Below, one piece after another: positions 6,817 to 14,877 of a DNA stretch of 16,586 nt (the first letter of the stretch is position 1; each line of letters starts with the position of its first letter). Origin of the DNA: Bryobacterales bacterium. GTDB lineage: Bacteria > Acidobacteriota > Terriglobia > Bryobacterales > Bryobacteraceae. Both the position numbers and the translations under genes were made by a program. The stretch lies in the NCBI GenBank assembly GCA_003132905.1, contig PKZC01000442.1, forward strand, positions 4,160 through 20,745, in the 5' to 3' direction. The notes beneath the pieces were generated by a model. The model saw nothing but the letters and a program-made list of their open reading frames with translations. It had not been told where the DNA came from and did no database searches.

Positions 6817-8367
6817 TTACTGCTTGGCTGGTGACAGCTTTCCGTGCACCGCAACGTAGTTCTGGACGCGGCTGTGCTTGCGGCCGTAGCTCAAGTAAAT
6901 CGCCATTCCAATAATCAGCCAGATCACTAGCCGGATCCAGGTGGCCAGCGGCAGGAAAATCATCAGGATTAGCGATGCTACGATGCCGAGGATCGGTACC
7001 AAAGGCACCAGCGGAGTCTTGAATGGCCGGTGCAAGTCCGGGCGTCGCACTCGCAGCACCCACACACCCGCGCACACGATCACAAATGCCAGCAGAGTAC
7101 CAATGCTGGTCATTTCGTTCAAAATGCCAATGGGCAGCATGGCCGGAAGGAAAGCCACGAAAACACCCACCACGATGGATGAGATCCAGGGAGTCCGGAA
7201 GCGCGGATGCACGGCGCCTGCCCAGCGTGGCAGCAGGCCGTCCCGCGACATGGAGAAAAACACGCGCGATTGCCCCAGCAGCATCACCAGCATCACGGTG
7301 CTTAGCCCCATGATGGTTCCGATCAAGACCAGAAACTCGCCCCACTGCACACCGGTTTCGGCCATTCCGAGCGCGATGGGCGCGCCAACATTCAATCGTG
7401 TGTAGCTGATCACTCCGGTGAGCAGGCCCGCCGTCACGATGTAGAGAACGGTGCACAGTGTCAACGATCCCAGGATGCCCATCGGCATGTCCTTCTGTGG
7501 ATTCTTGGCTTCCTGCGCCGCGGTGGAAACAGCGTCGAATCCGATGTAAGCGAAAAAGATTTTGCCCGCGCCGCGCAATACGCCCGACCATCCAAATTCA
7601 CCCGTGACGCCGGTGTTGGGCGGAATAAACGGGGTCCAATTGGCTTTGGCTTGGGACAGATGATGCAGCACGAAGCCGGCCGCGATCGCGATGAACACCA
7701 GCACGGTCCCCACTTTGACGCACACGATTACCGTGTTGATGGTGGCCGATTCCTGGATGCCAATCACCAGGATGGTAGTAACCACCGCGATGGCCAGAAA
7801 CGCGATTATGTTAAACACTGCTGTGGCTTGCGGAAGCGTTGCGGCGTTCACGCCCGCGGGCAGGGAAGCGATGGGCTGCCACATGTGCCGGTAATAGGCC
7901 AGCTGCGTTCCCGGGGTGGCGATCCATTGCGGCGGCAAGTCGATACCCAGGCGCGCCAGCAGTTGCACGATGTTGGCTGACCAGCCGGAAGCCACCGTCG
8001 CCGCGCCAAAGGCGTACTCCAGAATCAAGTCCCAGCCGATGATCCAGGCGAAGATCTCGCCTAGCGTGGCATAGCCGTAGGTATAAGCCGATCCAGCGAT
8101 GGGAATCAGGGAGGCAAATTCGGCATAACACAGGCCGGCGAAAGCGCATGCGATTCCGGCAAAGGTAAAGGACAGTACAATAGCGGGTCCGGAGTTTTGC
8201 GCCGCCACCGATCCGGTAAGGACGAAGATACCGGTTCCGATGATGGCGCCGATGCCGAGCGCGATCAGGTTGGTTACCCCGAGGGCGCGTTTGAGCGTAT
8301 GCTCGCCCTGTTCGTCGCACTCCTCCTGAATCATGTCGAGGGGCTTTTTGACGAAAAGATCAGGCAT
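6817..8367 (-). CDS. APC-superfamily amino acid permease (cationic amino acid transporter type)
   Basis: A 516-residue inner-membrane transporter with about 12-14 hydrophobic segments. TM1 carries the APC signature GIGAIIGTGIFVLTG near residues 38-52, TM3 begins after CYAEFASLIPIAGSAY, and the TM8-side loop AYIGFDAVSTAAQEAKNP (about 273-290) is typical of the CAT/YfnA branch. It should exchange or import amino acids or amines using proton or sodium gradients. I moved the start to ATG 8365-8367 from the longer frame because the extra 14 residues are not family-like and MPDLF is followed by the usual charged N-terminus. No good Shine-Dalgarno precedes it. It is the last of five co-directional genes, 92 bases after the chemoreceptor, so it may have its own promoter. 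The substrate cannot be read from sequence. Confidence 0.85.
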   Translation of the reverse strand: MPDLFVKKPLDMIQEECDEQGEHTLKRALGVTNLIALGIGAIIGTGIFVLTGSVAAQNSGPAIVLSFTFAGIACAFAGLCYAEFASLIPIAGSAYTYGYATLGEIFAWIIGWDLILEYAFGAATVASGWSANIVQLLARLGIDLPPQWIATPGTQLAYYRHMWQPIASLPAGVNAATLPQATAVFNIIAFLAIAVVTTILVIGIQESATINTVIVCVKVGTVLVFIAIAAGFVLHHLSQAKANWTPFIPPNTGVTGEFGWSGVLRGAGKIFFAYIGFDAVSTAAQEAKNPQKDMPMGILGSLTLCTVLYIVTAGLLTGVISYTRLNVGAPIALGMAETGVQWGEFLVLIGTIMGLSTVMLVMLLGQSRVFFSMSRDGLLPRWAGAVHPRFRTPWISSIVVGVFVAFLPAMLPIGILNEMTSIGTLLAFVIVCAGVWVLRVRRPDLHRPFKTPLVPLVPILGIVASLILMIFLPLATWIRLVIWLIIGMAIYLSYGRKHSRVQNYVAVHGKLSPAKQ

Positions 8368-8459
8368 GGTTTGTGTGCAGCGTAACACAAAGGGGACGCA
8401 CCTGCGCAAATCGGCGTTGCGAGGTCTACGCTGGAGGCCGTGACGGCGTGGACGCCGAA

Positions 8460-10109
8460 TTACATTTCTTCAAAGCTCTCGAGGAATTGAGCGTCGGTGG
8501 GTGTCTCGCCTAAGCCCACGGTTTTCCGGGAAGGGGTGTGGGGCGCTGGTGCAGTGGATGCAGCCGACGCACTGGATACGGCCGAATTGAGCGCACGCAA
8601 TCCGGAGCCGGGTAGCGGCCGATGCGGCTTCGCGGACAACGCCGGTCGCTTGGCGGACGGCGGCCTTCTGACACTTGCTTCGACGTTGCTCTCCACCAAT
8701 CGAGAGAGCTTGGTTACTGCCTGTTGCATGGCCTCGGCCTGCGCCGATAACTCTTCGCTGGCCGAGGCGCCTTCTTCGGCGCTGGCCGCGGTGCCTTGCG
8801 TTACTCGATCCATCTGTGCGATCGCTTTTGAGATCTGCTCAATGCCTCGGGCCTGCTCCTGGCTGCCCAGGTTCACTTCATCCACCAGCGTTTTCACCTT
8901 CACGGTGCTGTCGGTGATGGCCCGGATCACATCGGACACGCGCTGCAGGCGGGCGCTGCCTTCATTGGATTTCGCGATGGATTCTTCAATCAGGGCCGAG
9001 GTGTCCTTGGCGGCCTGCGCGGAGCGTTGAGCCAGGTTGCGCACTTCGTCGGCCACGACAGCGAATCCCATGCCCGCTTCGCCAGCCCGCGCCGCTTCCA
9101 CGGCGGCATTCAGCGCCAGGATATTCGTCTGGAACGCAATCTCGTCGATCACCTTGATGATCTTCGAGATCTTATCGCTCGATCCGGTGATCTCCTGCAT
9201 CGACTGCACCATTTGTTCCAGCGTCTGGTTGCCTTCGGTGACGCGCCGATCCACATCGGTCATCAAGGTTGCCGCAGTTGCGGAGTTCTCCGCGTTCTTG
9301 CGAGTCATGGACGTGATCTGTTCACTCGAGGCAGACGTCTCCTCCAAGGACGCGGCTTGCTCGGACGATCCCTGCGCCAGTGCCTGGCTGGATGAGGCCA
9401 CCTGAGCCGAAGCGCTGGCAACTTGTCCGGCGCCTTCCAACAATTCGCTCACGGTCTGGCGCAATGTACGGCTGAGGCTGCGGACGAACAGAAAAAGCAC
9501 GCCGCTTCCCAAACTGATTGAGATAATCAAAACCAGCCAGGTCAACCACTTCATCCGCGCGCCCGTTGCCGCGGCTTCGGCGGCGTATTTCACGCCATTC
9601 TTGCGGTAGTATTCGGTCTCGGCGCTGATCGCGTCTCTAGCGGCAGTCAGGATCGGACTGCCCACGCTAAACAACCGGTACGCCTCCTCGTTCTTCTGGC
9701 TGGAGCTGACTACTGCGACTTTATCCCACAGATCGTAATAGCGCTGCAGAGCCGGATCGATCTGCTGATTGAGCTGGCGCTCTTCGTCGCTGTAGATGGC
9801 GGCTTGAATGGCCTTCATGCCGGAGCTGATTTCGCCCTTGACTCTCTGAATCTCCTGATCCAGGTGCTGTTTATCTTTTGGATCGTCGGCCGAGATATGC
9901 CGCCACATATCCCCGCGTACTTCCAAAAAGGCGCTCTCCACTTTATCGCAGGCTAGAACACCAGCCAGAGCGTCGTCTGAGAGCGCAAGCACTGTTTTGT
10001 CATAGCCTCTTAACCCGATCAGCGAGACGGTTCCCAATACCACCGTTAACCCGATGAGCAGCGCGCCGATCAGCGTCAGCTTTTTCCCGACCGTCAGTTG
10101 CGATTCCAT
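8460..10109 (-). CDS. Methyl-accepting chemotaxis protein with 4-helix-bundle sensor
   Basis: A 549-residue transmembrane chemoreceptor. TM1 spans about residues 11-33, a helical periplasmic sensor 34-187 with 4HB_MCP character, and TM2 188-209. A long cytoplasmic coiled coil follows, with methylation-type segments ([19 protein letters not shown] near 250-268) and the highly conserved hairpin tip [20 protein letters not shown] (321-340) that contacts CheA and CheW. Only about 20 residues separate TM2 from the signalling helices, so a normal HAMP domain appears missing or very reduced. The C-terminal 70 residues are a serine/alanine/proline linker ending in FLESFEEM, with no NWETF-type CheR tether. 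The start ATG has a modest AGGA before it. It lies 50 bases after the RutB-like gene and codirectional with it, which suggests a receptor for the pathway substrate or for its metabolites. Confidence 0.92.
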   Translation of the reverse strand: MESQLTVGKKLTLIGALLIGLTVVLGTVSLIGLRGYDKTVLALSDDALAGVLACDKVESAFLEVRGDMWRHISADDPKDKQHLDQEIQRVKGEISSGMKAIQAAIYSDEERQLNQQIDPALQRYYDLWDKVAVVSSSQKNEEAYRLFSVGSPILTAARDAISAETEYYRKNGVKYAAEAAATGARMKWLTWLVLIISISLGSGVLFLFVRSLSRTLRQTVSELLEGAGQVASASAQVASSSQALAQGSSEQAASLEETSASSEQITSMTRKNAENSATAATLMTDVDRRVTEGNQTLEQMVQSMQEITGSSDKISKIIKVIDEIAFQTNILALNAAVEAARAGEAGMGFAVVADEVRNLAQRSAQAAKDTSALIEESIAKSNEGSARLQRVSDVIRAITDSTVKVKTLVDEVNLGSQEQARGIEQISKAIAQMDRVTQGTAASAEEGASASEELSAQAEAMQQAVTKLSRLVESNVEASVRRPPSAKRPALSAKPHRPLPGSGLRALNSAVSSASAASTAPAPHTPSRKTVGLGETPTDAQFLESFEEM

Positions 10110-10159
10110 AGGTTTCCTGGAAAGCTTATCGGGCGCTGCAGGGATTTTTGAGAGTTTAG

Positions 10160-10831
10160 TTACCGGGAGGCCTTAGCCAGAAATTCGCTGGACGGAATGG
10201 TCCAGCCAAAATAAGATTCGATGTTGAAAAGAGTGGCCTCCCGCACCGCCGGCGGGCCAGCCGCCATGCTCGCATCCGTGATGAGAATCGGCCAGTAATC
10301 CAGGAAAAACGCGTCGCGCAGCGTTGATTCCACACATACATTGGTCGCAATGCCGGTAAAAAAGAGATACCGGACGCCACGACCCTGCAATTCGGCGTCG
10401 AGAGGGGTCCGCGAAAAGCCGCTGTAACGCGTTTTGACGATCACTATGTCGCCCGGTTGCGGGGCCAGCTCATCCACAATTGCGAAATCCCAGGTGCCCT
10501 CGGTCACCAGTTTGCCTTTTAGCTCCGGCCTGGAATTCATCATCCGGATGCCCAGCTCCTTGTGCCAATTAGGCGATTCGGGGCCGCCGCTGTCGCTCAA
10601 ATCCGCCTTATAACCCATCTGCAGATAGACCACGGGTATTTGGGCGCGGCGAGCGGCTGACAAAATCCGGCCGATCACACTGACAACGGCGGGAGCGCCG
10701 GAAAGATCGGCGCCTGCGATGTCGAGCATGCCATCTTTACTAGCGAAAGCATTTTGCATGTCGACCACAACCACGGCCGACTGGCTGAGATCCACATCCA
10801 CCGGTTCCGGCTTGGCTTCGAGTTTGGGCAT
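10160..10831 (-). CDS. Isochorismatase-fold cysteine amidohydrolase, RutB-like
   Basis: A 223-residue cytosolic hydrolase of the isochorismatase-like fold with the catalytic triad D24 ([10 protein letters not shown]), K133 ([11 protein letters not shown]) and C166 ([14 protein letters not shown]). From memory these are the same positions as in E. coli RutB (ureidoacrylate/peroxyureidoacrylate amidohydrolase), and similarity is visible throughout: [22 protein letters not shown]-x-x-TPLD, LFNIE-x-x-FGW. The reaction is hydrolysis of an amide, carbamate or ureido group through an acyl-cysteine intermediate. No rutA, rutC-F or other pyrimidine genes are present. Instead it starts 26 bases from the end of a ring-cleavage dioxygenase gene, so it probably acts on a nitrogen-containing ring-opening product, as maleamate- or formamide-type hydrolases do in pyridine pathways. 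Substrate assignment is inference, so I give no gene symbol. Confidence 0.85.
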   Translation of the reverse strand: MPKLEAKPEPVDVDLSQSAVVVVDMQNAFASKDGMLDIAGADLSGAPAVVSVIGRILSAARRAQIPVVYLQMGYKADLSDSGGPESPNWHKELGIRMMNSRPELKGKLVTEGTWDFAIVDELAPQPGDIVIVKTRYSGFSRTPLDAELQGRGVRYLFFTGIATNVCVESTLRDAFFLDYWPILITDASMAAGPPAVREATLFNIESYFGWTIPSSEFLAKASR

Positions 10832-10856
10832 CGCTGGGTGGCGCTTCCCAACTACT

Positions 10857-12032
10857 TTAAACCAATGCGGGATGTCGGATGTGCGATGTTGCGCCGCTTA
10901 GCTTCCTCTTCTCCTGCTGCAACGTATGTACAGCCATCAGCGCGCCGATGGGATGCGCCCCCACGGCCGCCAGTGCATCGGCGTCTTGGCCCGGTTTGTC
11001 GCTGTCAATGTGCCGGAATCGGAACGTTTCTTCCAGAGCCGCCGTGTGTTCGGCACTTAAGCCGTATTCAGCCGCGATCGGCCTCACGCTGAAGAAGGCT
11101 TGTGCGCGCAGACTGGGCTTGAAACGCAGGTCGTAAAGCAGTTTGTTCAGCCGATACGCCGCCAGCGGCGGGTGGTTATAGAAGTGGTACGGGTGATTGT
11201 GGAAAGTATACGGTTTTGGGGGCTCCGCATTCGGCTTCTCGCCGGGATGAAACACCGCCACCGCGTGGCCGTGATGCGTGGTCGGTTGGTAAGAGAGCAG
11301 TTCGGTATGTTGCGGTCCCACGGCGCCCAGCACTGCAGCCCAGGGAAGCATCTCGGTGTTTCCCACTTCATCCAACTGCTCCGCGCTCAGATTGAGGAAC
11401 GAATCGCTGTGGCTGTTCTCGAGTTCCTGCAGGCACCAACGGTCGAAGTCGTAGGCCGGTTTGTAGTATTTCCAAGTACCGGGATAGTGCGACATGCCCC
11501 CGCTTGCCAGCACCGCCACGCGCTCGGGCCGCGAAGCGACAATCTCGGCGATGGCCTTTCCCAAAGCCGCACAGCGCCGCGCGCTTGGCAATGGCGGCAA
11601 GTAGGTATTGATGAAGATGGGCACTACCGGGATAGCACGGTTCTCCAGCACCCACTCGAAAATCGCCGCGAAGGAATGGCCGAGAGCCGCTTCCTGCGAA
11701 TAGGCCATGTCGAAATCGCGAGCCACCAGCTGTTCCAGTACCCCTTCGGCGAGCGTCTGATGAATCGGCGGGTTATAGGTTTTTCCCGCGAAGGCCGCGG
11801 TGGCATTTTCACACGACAGGATCGCAAACGTCGGAACGCTCTTCAGGAAGAACGTCTCCATATGATCGCTGCCAAACACGATCAACGCATCGGGCTTGGT
11901 TTCATCCAGCAATTTTCCCAGCTGGCGCATCGCCGCGATTCCAGCATCCAGTTGCTTGGGGTCTTCTTCCGGCGGCCGCGTAAAAAGCTGCGGTGCGTGC
12001 ATGGTCGCCATGGCTGCAACAATCTGTCCCAT
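10857..12032 (-). CDS. LigB-LigA fusion class III extradiol ring-cleavage dioxygenase
   Basis: A 391-residue cytosolic enzyme. Residues 1-285 are a LigB-type catalytic domain: Fe(II) ligands H12 (TMHAPQLF), H57 (FGSDHMETF) and E227 (GNTEMLPW), with the acid-base histidine H182 (GGMSHYPG). These match the ligand pattern of LigB (H12, H61, E242, catalytic H195). Residues about 288-370 form a LigA-like helical domain with the end pattern D-x-DAL-x-x-x-GAHP, so the alpha and beta subunits are fused as in gallate dioxygenases. It should open catechol-like or dihydroxypyridine-like rings next to a hydroxyl using O2. An AGGAGG Shine-Dalgarno (12037-12042 on the complement) confirms ATG 12030-12032. 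It lies between the repeat membrane protein (133-base gap) and the RutB-like hydrolase (25-base gap). Confidence 0.85.
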   Translation of the reverse strand: MGQIVAAMATMHAPQLFTRPPEEDPKQLDAGIAAMRQLGKLLDETKPDALIVFGSDHMETFFLKSVPTFAILSCENATAAFAGKTYNPPIHQTLAEGVLEQLVARDFDMAYSQEAALGHSFAAIFEWVLENRAIPVVPIFINTYLPPLPSARRCAALGKAIAEIVASRPERVAVLASGGMSHYPGTWKYYKPAYDFDRWCLQELENSHSDSFLNLSAEQLDEVGNTEMLPWAAVLGAVGPQHTELLSYQPTTHHGHAVAVFHPGEKPNAEPPKPYTFHNHPYHFYNHPPLAAYRLNKLLYDLRFKPSLRAQAFFSVRPIAAEYGLSAEHTAALEETFRFRHIDSDKPGQDADALAAVGAHPIGALMAVHTLQQEKRKLSGATSHIRHPALV

Positions 12033-12097
12033 ATGTCCTCCTGAGTGACATTAAGGACTAAGGGATTGCAATTTGGAAGCCAACGAATTGGCGTGTA

Positions 12098-12132
12098 GCG
12101 AGCGAAATTTAATGTTTCGTTGCGCGAACGCA
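12098..12132 (-). repeat. Two alternative small hairpins in the leader of the dioxygenase gene
   Basis: In the 133-base gap between the repeat membrane protein and the dioxygenase, CGAAA (12103-12107) pairs with TTTCG (12115-12119), with outer GCG/CGC pairing at 12098-12100 and 12123-12125. Overlapping it, TGCG (12121-12124) and CGCA (12129-12132) enclose a loop that reads TTCG on the minus strand, an unusually stable tetraloop. Because they share bases, only one complete form can exist at a time. They may be an mRNA processing or stability element. Stems are short, so chance is possible. Confidence 0.25.
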
Positions 12133-12165
12133 CGCGTTTTACCTGCGTGAAATAGCTCAGGCGGT

Positions 12166-13257
12166 CTATCTGCGGCCGCTCGCGGTCTCCATCACTCGCT
12201 CCGCCTTAGCGCGCTGCAGCGGCCACATGGTAAAGAAGTCGGCGTAGGCTACCAGGAACGGGAAGGTCACCGATAACAAGGCCGAAGCCAGCCAAATTTC
12301 CGATTGATATCCGGGAGGGCCTGGATCCAGCTTGCCGGTTACTACCTGCGTGAGTCCGCGATACATTAGCGCAAACAGGTTGCCCAGGATAATGGCGGTC
12401 ACGACGTTCAATACGCCCTTGAGTGGCTGCGTGAACTTGGCGAACAGCGACCCTTGCAGCATATTCAGGACGAAGATGATGCCAAAAATGACAGGAATGG
12501 GCACCGAGACCAGGAAGGCCACCTGGTCCATCTTCATCACGTCCACGCCGATGTACATGGCCGCGCCGCCGATAATGAGCGACAGCAGGGTCCACACAAT
12601 CCCGAGCGTAGGTTGCTTCATCAGGGCTGGAAATTTGGTGAACGGCCACAAGTCAAAGCACAGGAAAAGGAACATAGGCGTAATCGCCGTCACGTAAAAC
12701 ACCACGCAGGCCCAACCGCTGAAAAGACCATGCGGATCTTGCGAGGGAACGTAGACCGGAGCGCCTTTCAGGAAGTCGTAATTAAAGAAGATACGAAAAA
12801 GGACGTAATTGATGGCGTAACAGGCCACCATCACAGCCACGCCGGCCCCGATTGGATTCTTGATGAGAGCGGTAAACGGCCAGCCGCCCCACATGATAGC
12901 AAGGCAGAACATTACCACCACCGAAGCGATCATGCACTGCGTGAATATCGGTGTGGGGGGGCTGACGCTGGTGCCAACACCCATCCAATGCACCAGTGCC
13001 ACGATGGCGCCGGCCGCTAAAGCAATCAGGCTGAACAGGATGCCACGCACCGGCTGCGAACGCTCGGCTGCGAAGCCCGGCTGCTTCATGCCCCAGGTCA
13101 CGCCCATCATGATTTCCATCGGAATCAGGCACAGCAGGAAGGTGGCAATCCATCCGGAAAAACTGGGGTAGTCGAAAAGCGATATGAAGCCCAGCGAAAT
13201 GGCCATAATAAGCGCTGTGGCGAGGATGCCGAGTAAGGGTTGTTTGAGGCCGGACAA
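12166..13257 (-). CDS. Ten-segment membrane protein made of five internal repeats, function unknown
   Basis: A 363-residue integral membrane protein. I do not recognise a family. It is built from about five units of 60-80 residues. Each opens with a short amphipathic stretch ending in Q/N-P-x-x-G (KQPLLG 5-10, SQPVRG 67-72, KNPIGAG 133-139, KQPTLG 214-219, TQPLKG 276-281), then a hydrophobic segment, a loop and a second hydrophobic segment that often ends in tryptophan (GGWPFTALI, DLWPFTKFP, TMWPLQR). This implies ten membrane helices with no large soluble domain. The first gene of the co-directional set, it could be the transporter for the dioxygenase substrate, but nothing in its sequence proves transport. 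The start is TTG 13255-13257, supported by AAAGGAG six bases upstream, and the first repeat begins at once, so the N-terminus is complete. Confidence 0.75.
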   Translation of the reverse strand: MSGLKQPLLGILATALIMAISLGFISLFDYPSFSGWIATFLLCLIPMEIMMGVTWGMKQPGFAAERSQPVRGILFSLIALAAGAIVALVHWMGVGTSVSPPTPIFTQCMIASVVVMFCLAIMWGGWPFTALIKNPIGAGVAVMVACYAINYVLFRIFFNYDFLKGAPVYVPSQDPHGLFSGWACVVFYVTAITPMFLFLCFDLWPFTKFPALMKQPTLGIVWTLLSLIIGGAAMYIGVDVMKMDQVAFLVSVPIPVIFGIIFVLNMLQGSLFAKFTQPLKGVLNVVTAIILGNLFALMYRGLTQVVTGKLDPGPPGYQSEIWLASALLSVTFPFLVAYADFFTMWPLQRAKAERVMETASGRR

Positions 13258-13263
13258 GGGACG

Positions 13264-13270
13264 CTCCTTT
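13264..13270 (-). promoter_or_regulatory. Ribosome binding site fixing a TTG start
   Basis: On the complement this reads AAAGGAG, six bases before TTG 13255-13257. No ATG or GTG in frame nearby has comparable support, and the first repeat unit of the membrane protein begins at residue 3, so this site decides the start. Confidence 0.6.
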
Positions 13271-13367
13271 CATGCCGCTCCGGCTCAGCGGGGCGGCGGC
13301 GATTCTTTCAATCGCGGCTAGCCATACTATCACACGTGGCAACTTCCGGTTAAGATTATGGAGGCCC

Positions 13368-14225
13368 ATGCCCTCCATCAGACACGTTCTCTTCCCACTA
13401 GATTTTTCGGCCGCCGGAACGGCAGCCATCCCCTACGTCCGCACACTGGCAAACCAGTTTCATGCCAAGGTAACCGTGCTGAGCGTGGTGCCTCCCACGT
13501 GGGTTACGCCGCCTGGACTCATTCCGCCACCTGTGGGATCGGATCCCGCCGCGCTGCAGAATGCTCTCCAGACGAACTTGGACAAGCTTCCGCTGGATGG
13601 CTTCGAGCAGCCACTAGCGCGGTTGACGGCGCTGGGAGATCCGGCGGTGAAGATCGCCGAATTCGTGCGCGACGGCGTTGTGGATTTGGTGATGCTGCCC
13701 ACTCATGGACACGGCCTGTTCCGCGGACTGCTGCTAGGCTCGGTGACGTCCAAGGTTTTGCACGACGTCCATTGCCCGGTGTGGACAGCCGCGCATGCCG
13801 AGAACCAGCGCGCGCAAGAGGTGCCTGGTAAGATACTATGCGCGCTGGATGGAAGCGAAAGCAGTTTGGCGCTGGCGCGATGGGCCTTCGATTTCAGCCG
13901 CCAGGTAGGCGCGAGCCTGCAATTGCTGCATGTAGTGCGGACCATTAGCGATTGGCTGGCGCTCGAAAGCGAGCAGGCATTGCAGGAGGAGCTGCGGACA
14001 GAGGCGCGTAACCGGATTGAAGGCATGCTGAAGCCGGCCGGATTGGATCTTCCGCTTCGTATTGCCGTGGGTGAGATCGTGACAACCATCACCGAAGAAG
14101 CACGTCAGGAAGGAGCGGATTTGATCGTGCTGGGGCGCGGCCCGATGCACGAGACCCTGGGCCGTTTGCGCACGCATGCGCACGGCATCATTCAGCGTTC
14201 GCCTTGTCCGGTGCTCAGTGTGTAG
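13368..14225 (+). CDS. Tandem-domain universal stress protein (UspA family)
   Basis: A 285-residue cytosolic protein with two Usp domains. Domain 1 (about 1-143) starts SIRHVLFPLDFS and ends with PTHGHGLFRGLLLGS at 111-125, which keeps the G-9x-G-S part of the ATP-binding motif but has proline for the first glycine. Domain 2 (about 153-285) starts KILCALDGSESS and carries only a degenerate GRG loop near 256-258, so it may not bind ATP. I chose ATG 13368-13370: GGAGG at 13360-13364 precedes it by three bases, and the 32 residues a longer frame would add are not Usp-like. Usp proteins support survival under starvation or respiratory stress. The gene diverges from the membrane-repeat gene (110-base gap) and is followed after six bases by the VTT protein, so the latter two form an operon. 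Confidence 0.88.
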   Translation: MPSIRHVLFPLDFSAAGTAAIPYVRTLANQFHAKVTVLSVVPPTWVTPPGLIPPPVGSDPAALQNALQTNLDKLPLDGFEQPLARLTALGDPAVKIAEFVRDGVVDLVMLPTHGHGLFRGLLLGSVTSKVLHDVHCPVWTAAHAENQRAQEVPGKILCALDGSESSLALARWAFDFSRQVGASLQLLHVVRTISDWLALESEQALQEELRTEARNRIEGMLKPAGLDLPLRIAVGEIVTTITEEARQEGADLIVLGRGPMHETLGRLRTHAHGIIQRSPCPVLSV

Positions 14226-14231
14226 CGTGGT

Positions 14232-14867
14232 TTGCTGTTGAATCTTCTTATCCAGACTGCCCGGCCGAACAGCGCGCGCGGCTTCTCCTCTATGTTTCGC
14301 CACTTGGGCGCGGCGGGACTTTTCTTTCTCGCCATTCTGGACAGCACGCCCCTGCCAACTTTTGGAGGACCTGACATCCTGATCGCGATTCTGGCGGCCA
14401 GTCACCGCAATCCCTGGTACGAATATGCAGCCGTCGCAACAGTGGGCTCCGTGATCGGCGCTTACATCACGTTCCACATCGCCCGTAAGGCGGGAGCGGC
14501 GTATCTCAATAGTAAATTCGGACAGGGCAAAGTATCCAGGTTGCTCAATATATTTCAGAAATGGGGCACCGGCACGCTGGTTGCATCCACCGCCATCCCT
14601 CTTCCATTTCCCACCAGTATGGTGTTCGCTGCCGCGGGCGCTTCCGATTACCGCATGGCCAAATATCTGCCGATTGTCGCCGTGTGCCGGGCGGCTCGAT
14701 ATTCCGCGATCGCAATTGTCGCCGATCTTTACGGGCGGCACTTCATCCGCGTGCTGCGGCACCCGGTGCAATATTGGCCCTGGCTTCTGCTATTCGTCGT
14801 GGCGACTATCGCTCTGATCGCAGGCGGAATTATGATCAACAAGCAACTCGGTGAATCCACCGGCTAA
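14232..14867 (+). CDS. VTT/DedA-like (YqaA-type) membrane protein
   Basis: A 211-residue inner-membrane protein of the VTT domain group (DedA/YqaA/TMEM41 relatives), proposed scramblases or transporters of lipid carriers. Visible are the N-terminal re-entrant segment around LFFLAILDSTPLPTFGGPDI, the helix ATVGSVIGAYITFHIARKAG, the second re-entrant segment STAIPLPFPTSMVFAAAGAS, and a C-terminal helix YWPWLLLFVVATIALIAGG. The paired proline-rich loops with acidic or polar residues are the family hallmark. TTG at 14232 gives the length expected for the family before the LDS motif; ATG at 14292 is an alternative but leaves only 16 residues before it. There is no good Shine-Dalgarno, which fits coupling to the Usp gene ending six bases earlier. 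It faces the next gene with a 10-base gap. Confidence 0.75.
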   Translation: MLLNLLIQTARPNSARGFSSMFRHLGAAGLFFLAILDSTPLPTFGGPDILIAILAASHRNPWYEYAAVATVGSVIGAYITFHIARKAGAAYLNSKFGQGKVSRLLNIFQKWGTGTLVASTAIPLPFPTSMVFAAAGASDYRMAKYLPIVAVCRAARYSAIAIVADLYGRHFIRVLRHPVQYWPWLLLFVVATIALIAGGIMINKQLGESTG

Positions 14868-14877
14868 TCGGCGATCC

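Noticed and set aside
6764..7591. Minus-strand frame of 275 codons at the end of the permease
   Set aside because: Out-of-frame with the permease, arginine- and histidine-rich, no membrane character, although it overlaps a membrane gene.
11100..12044. Long plus-strand open frame of 314 codons
   Set aside because: It is the antisense shadow of the LigB-LigA gene; the protein is arginine/histidine-rich with no motif, while the minus strand has clear iron-ligand motifs and a strong Shine-Dalgarno.
13302..13330. Promoter for the Usp gene (TACTAT at 13325-13330)
   Set aside because: Only four of six -10 bases match and no -35 is recognisable.
13836..14771. Minus-strand frame of 311 codons across the Usp and VTT genes
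   Set aside because: Opposite two recognisable genes, no domain pattern, low-complexity composition typical of high-GC shadows.
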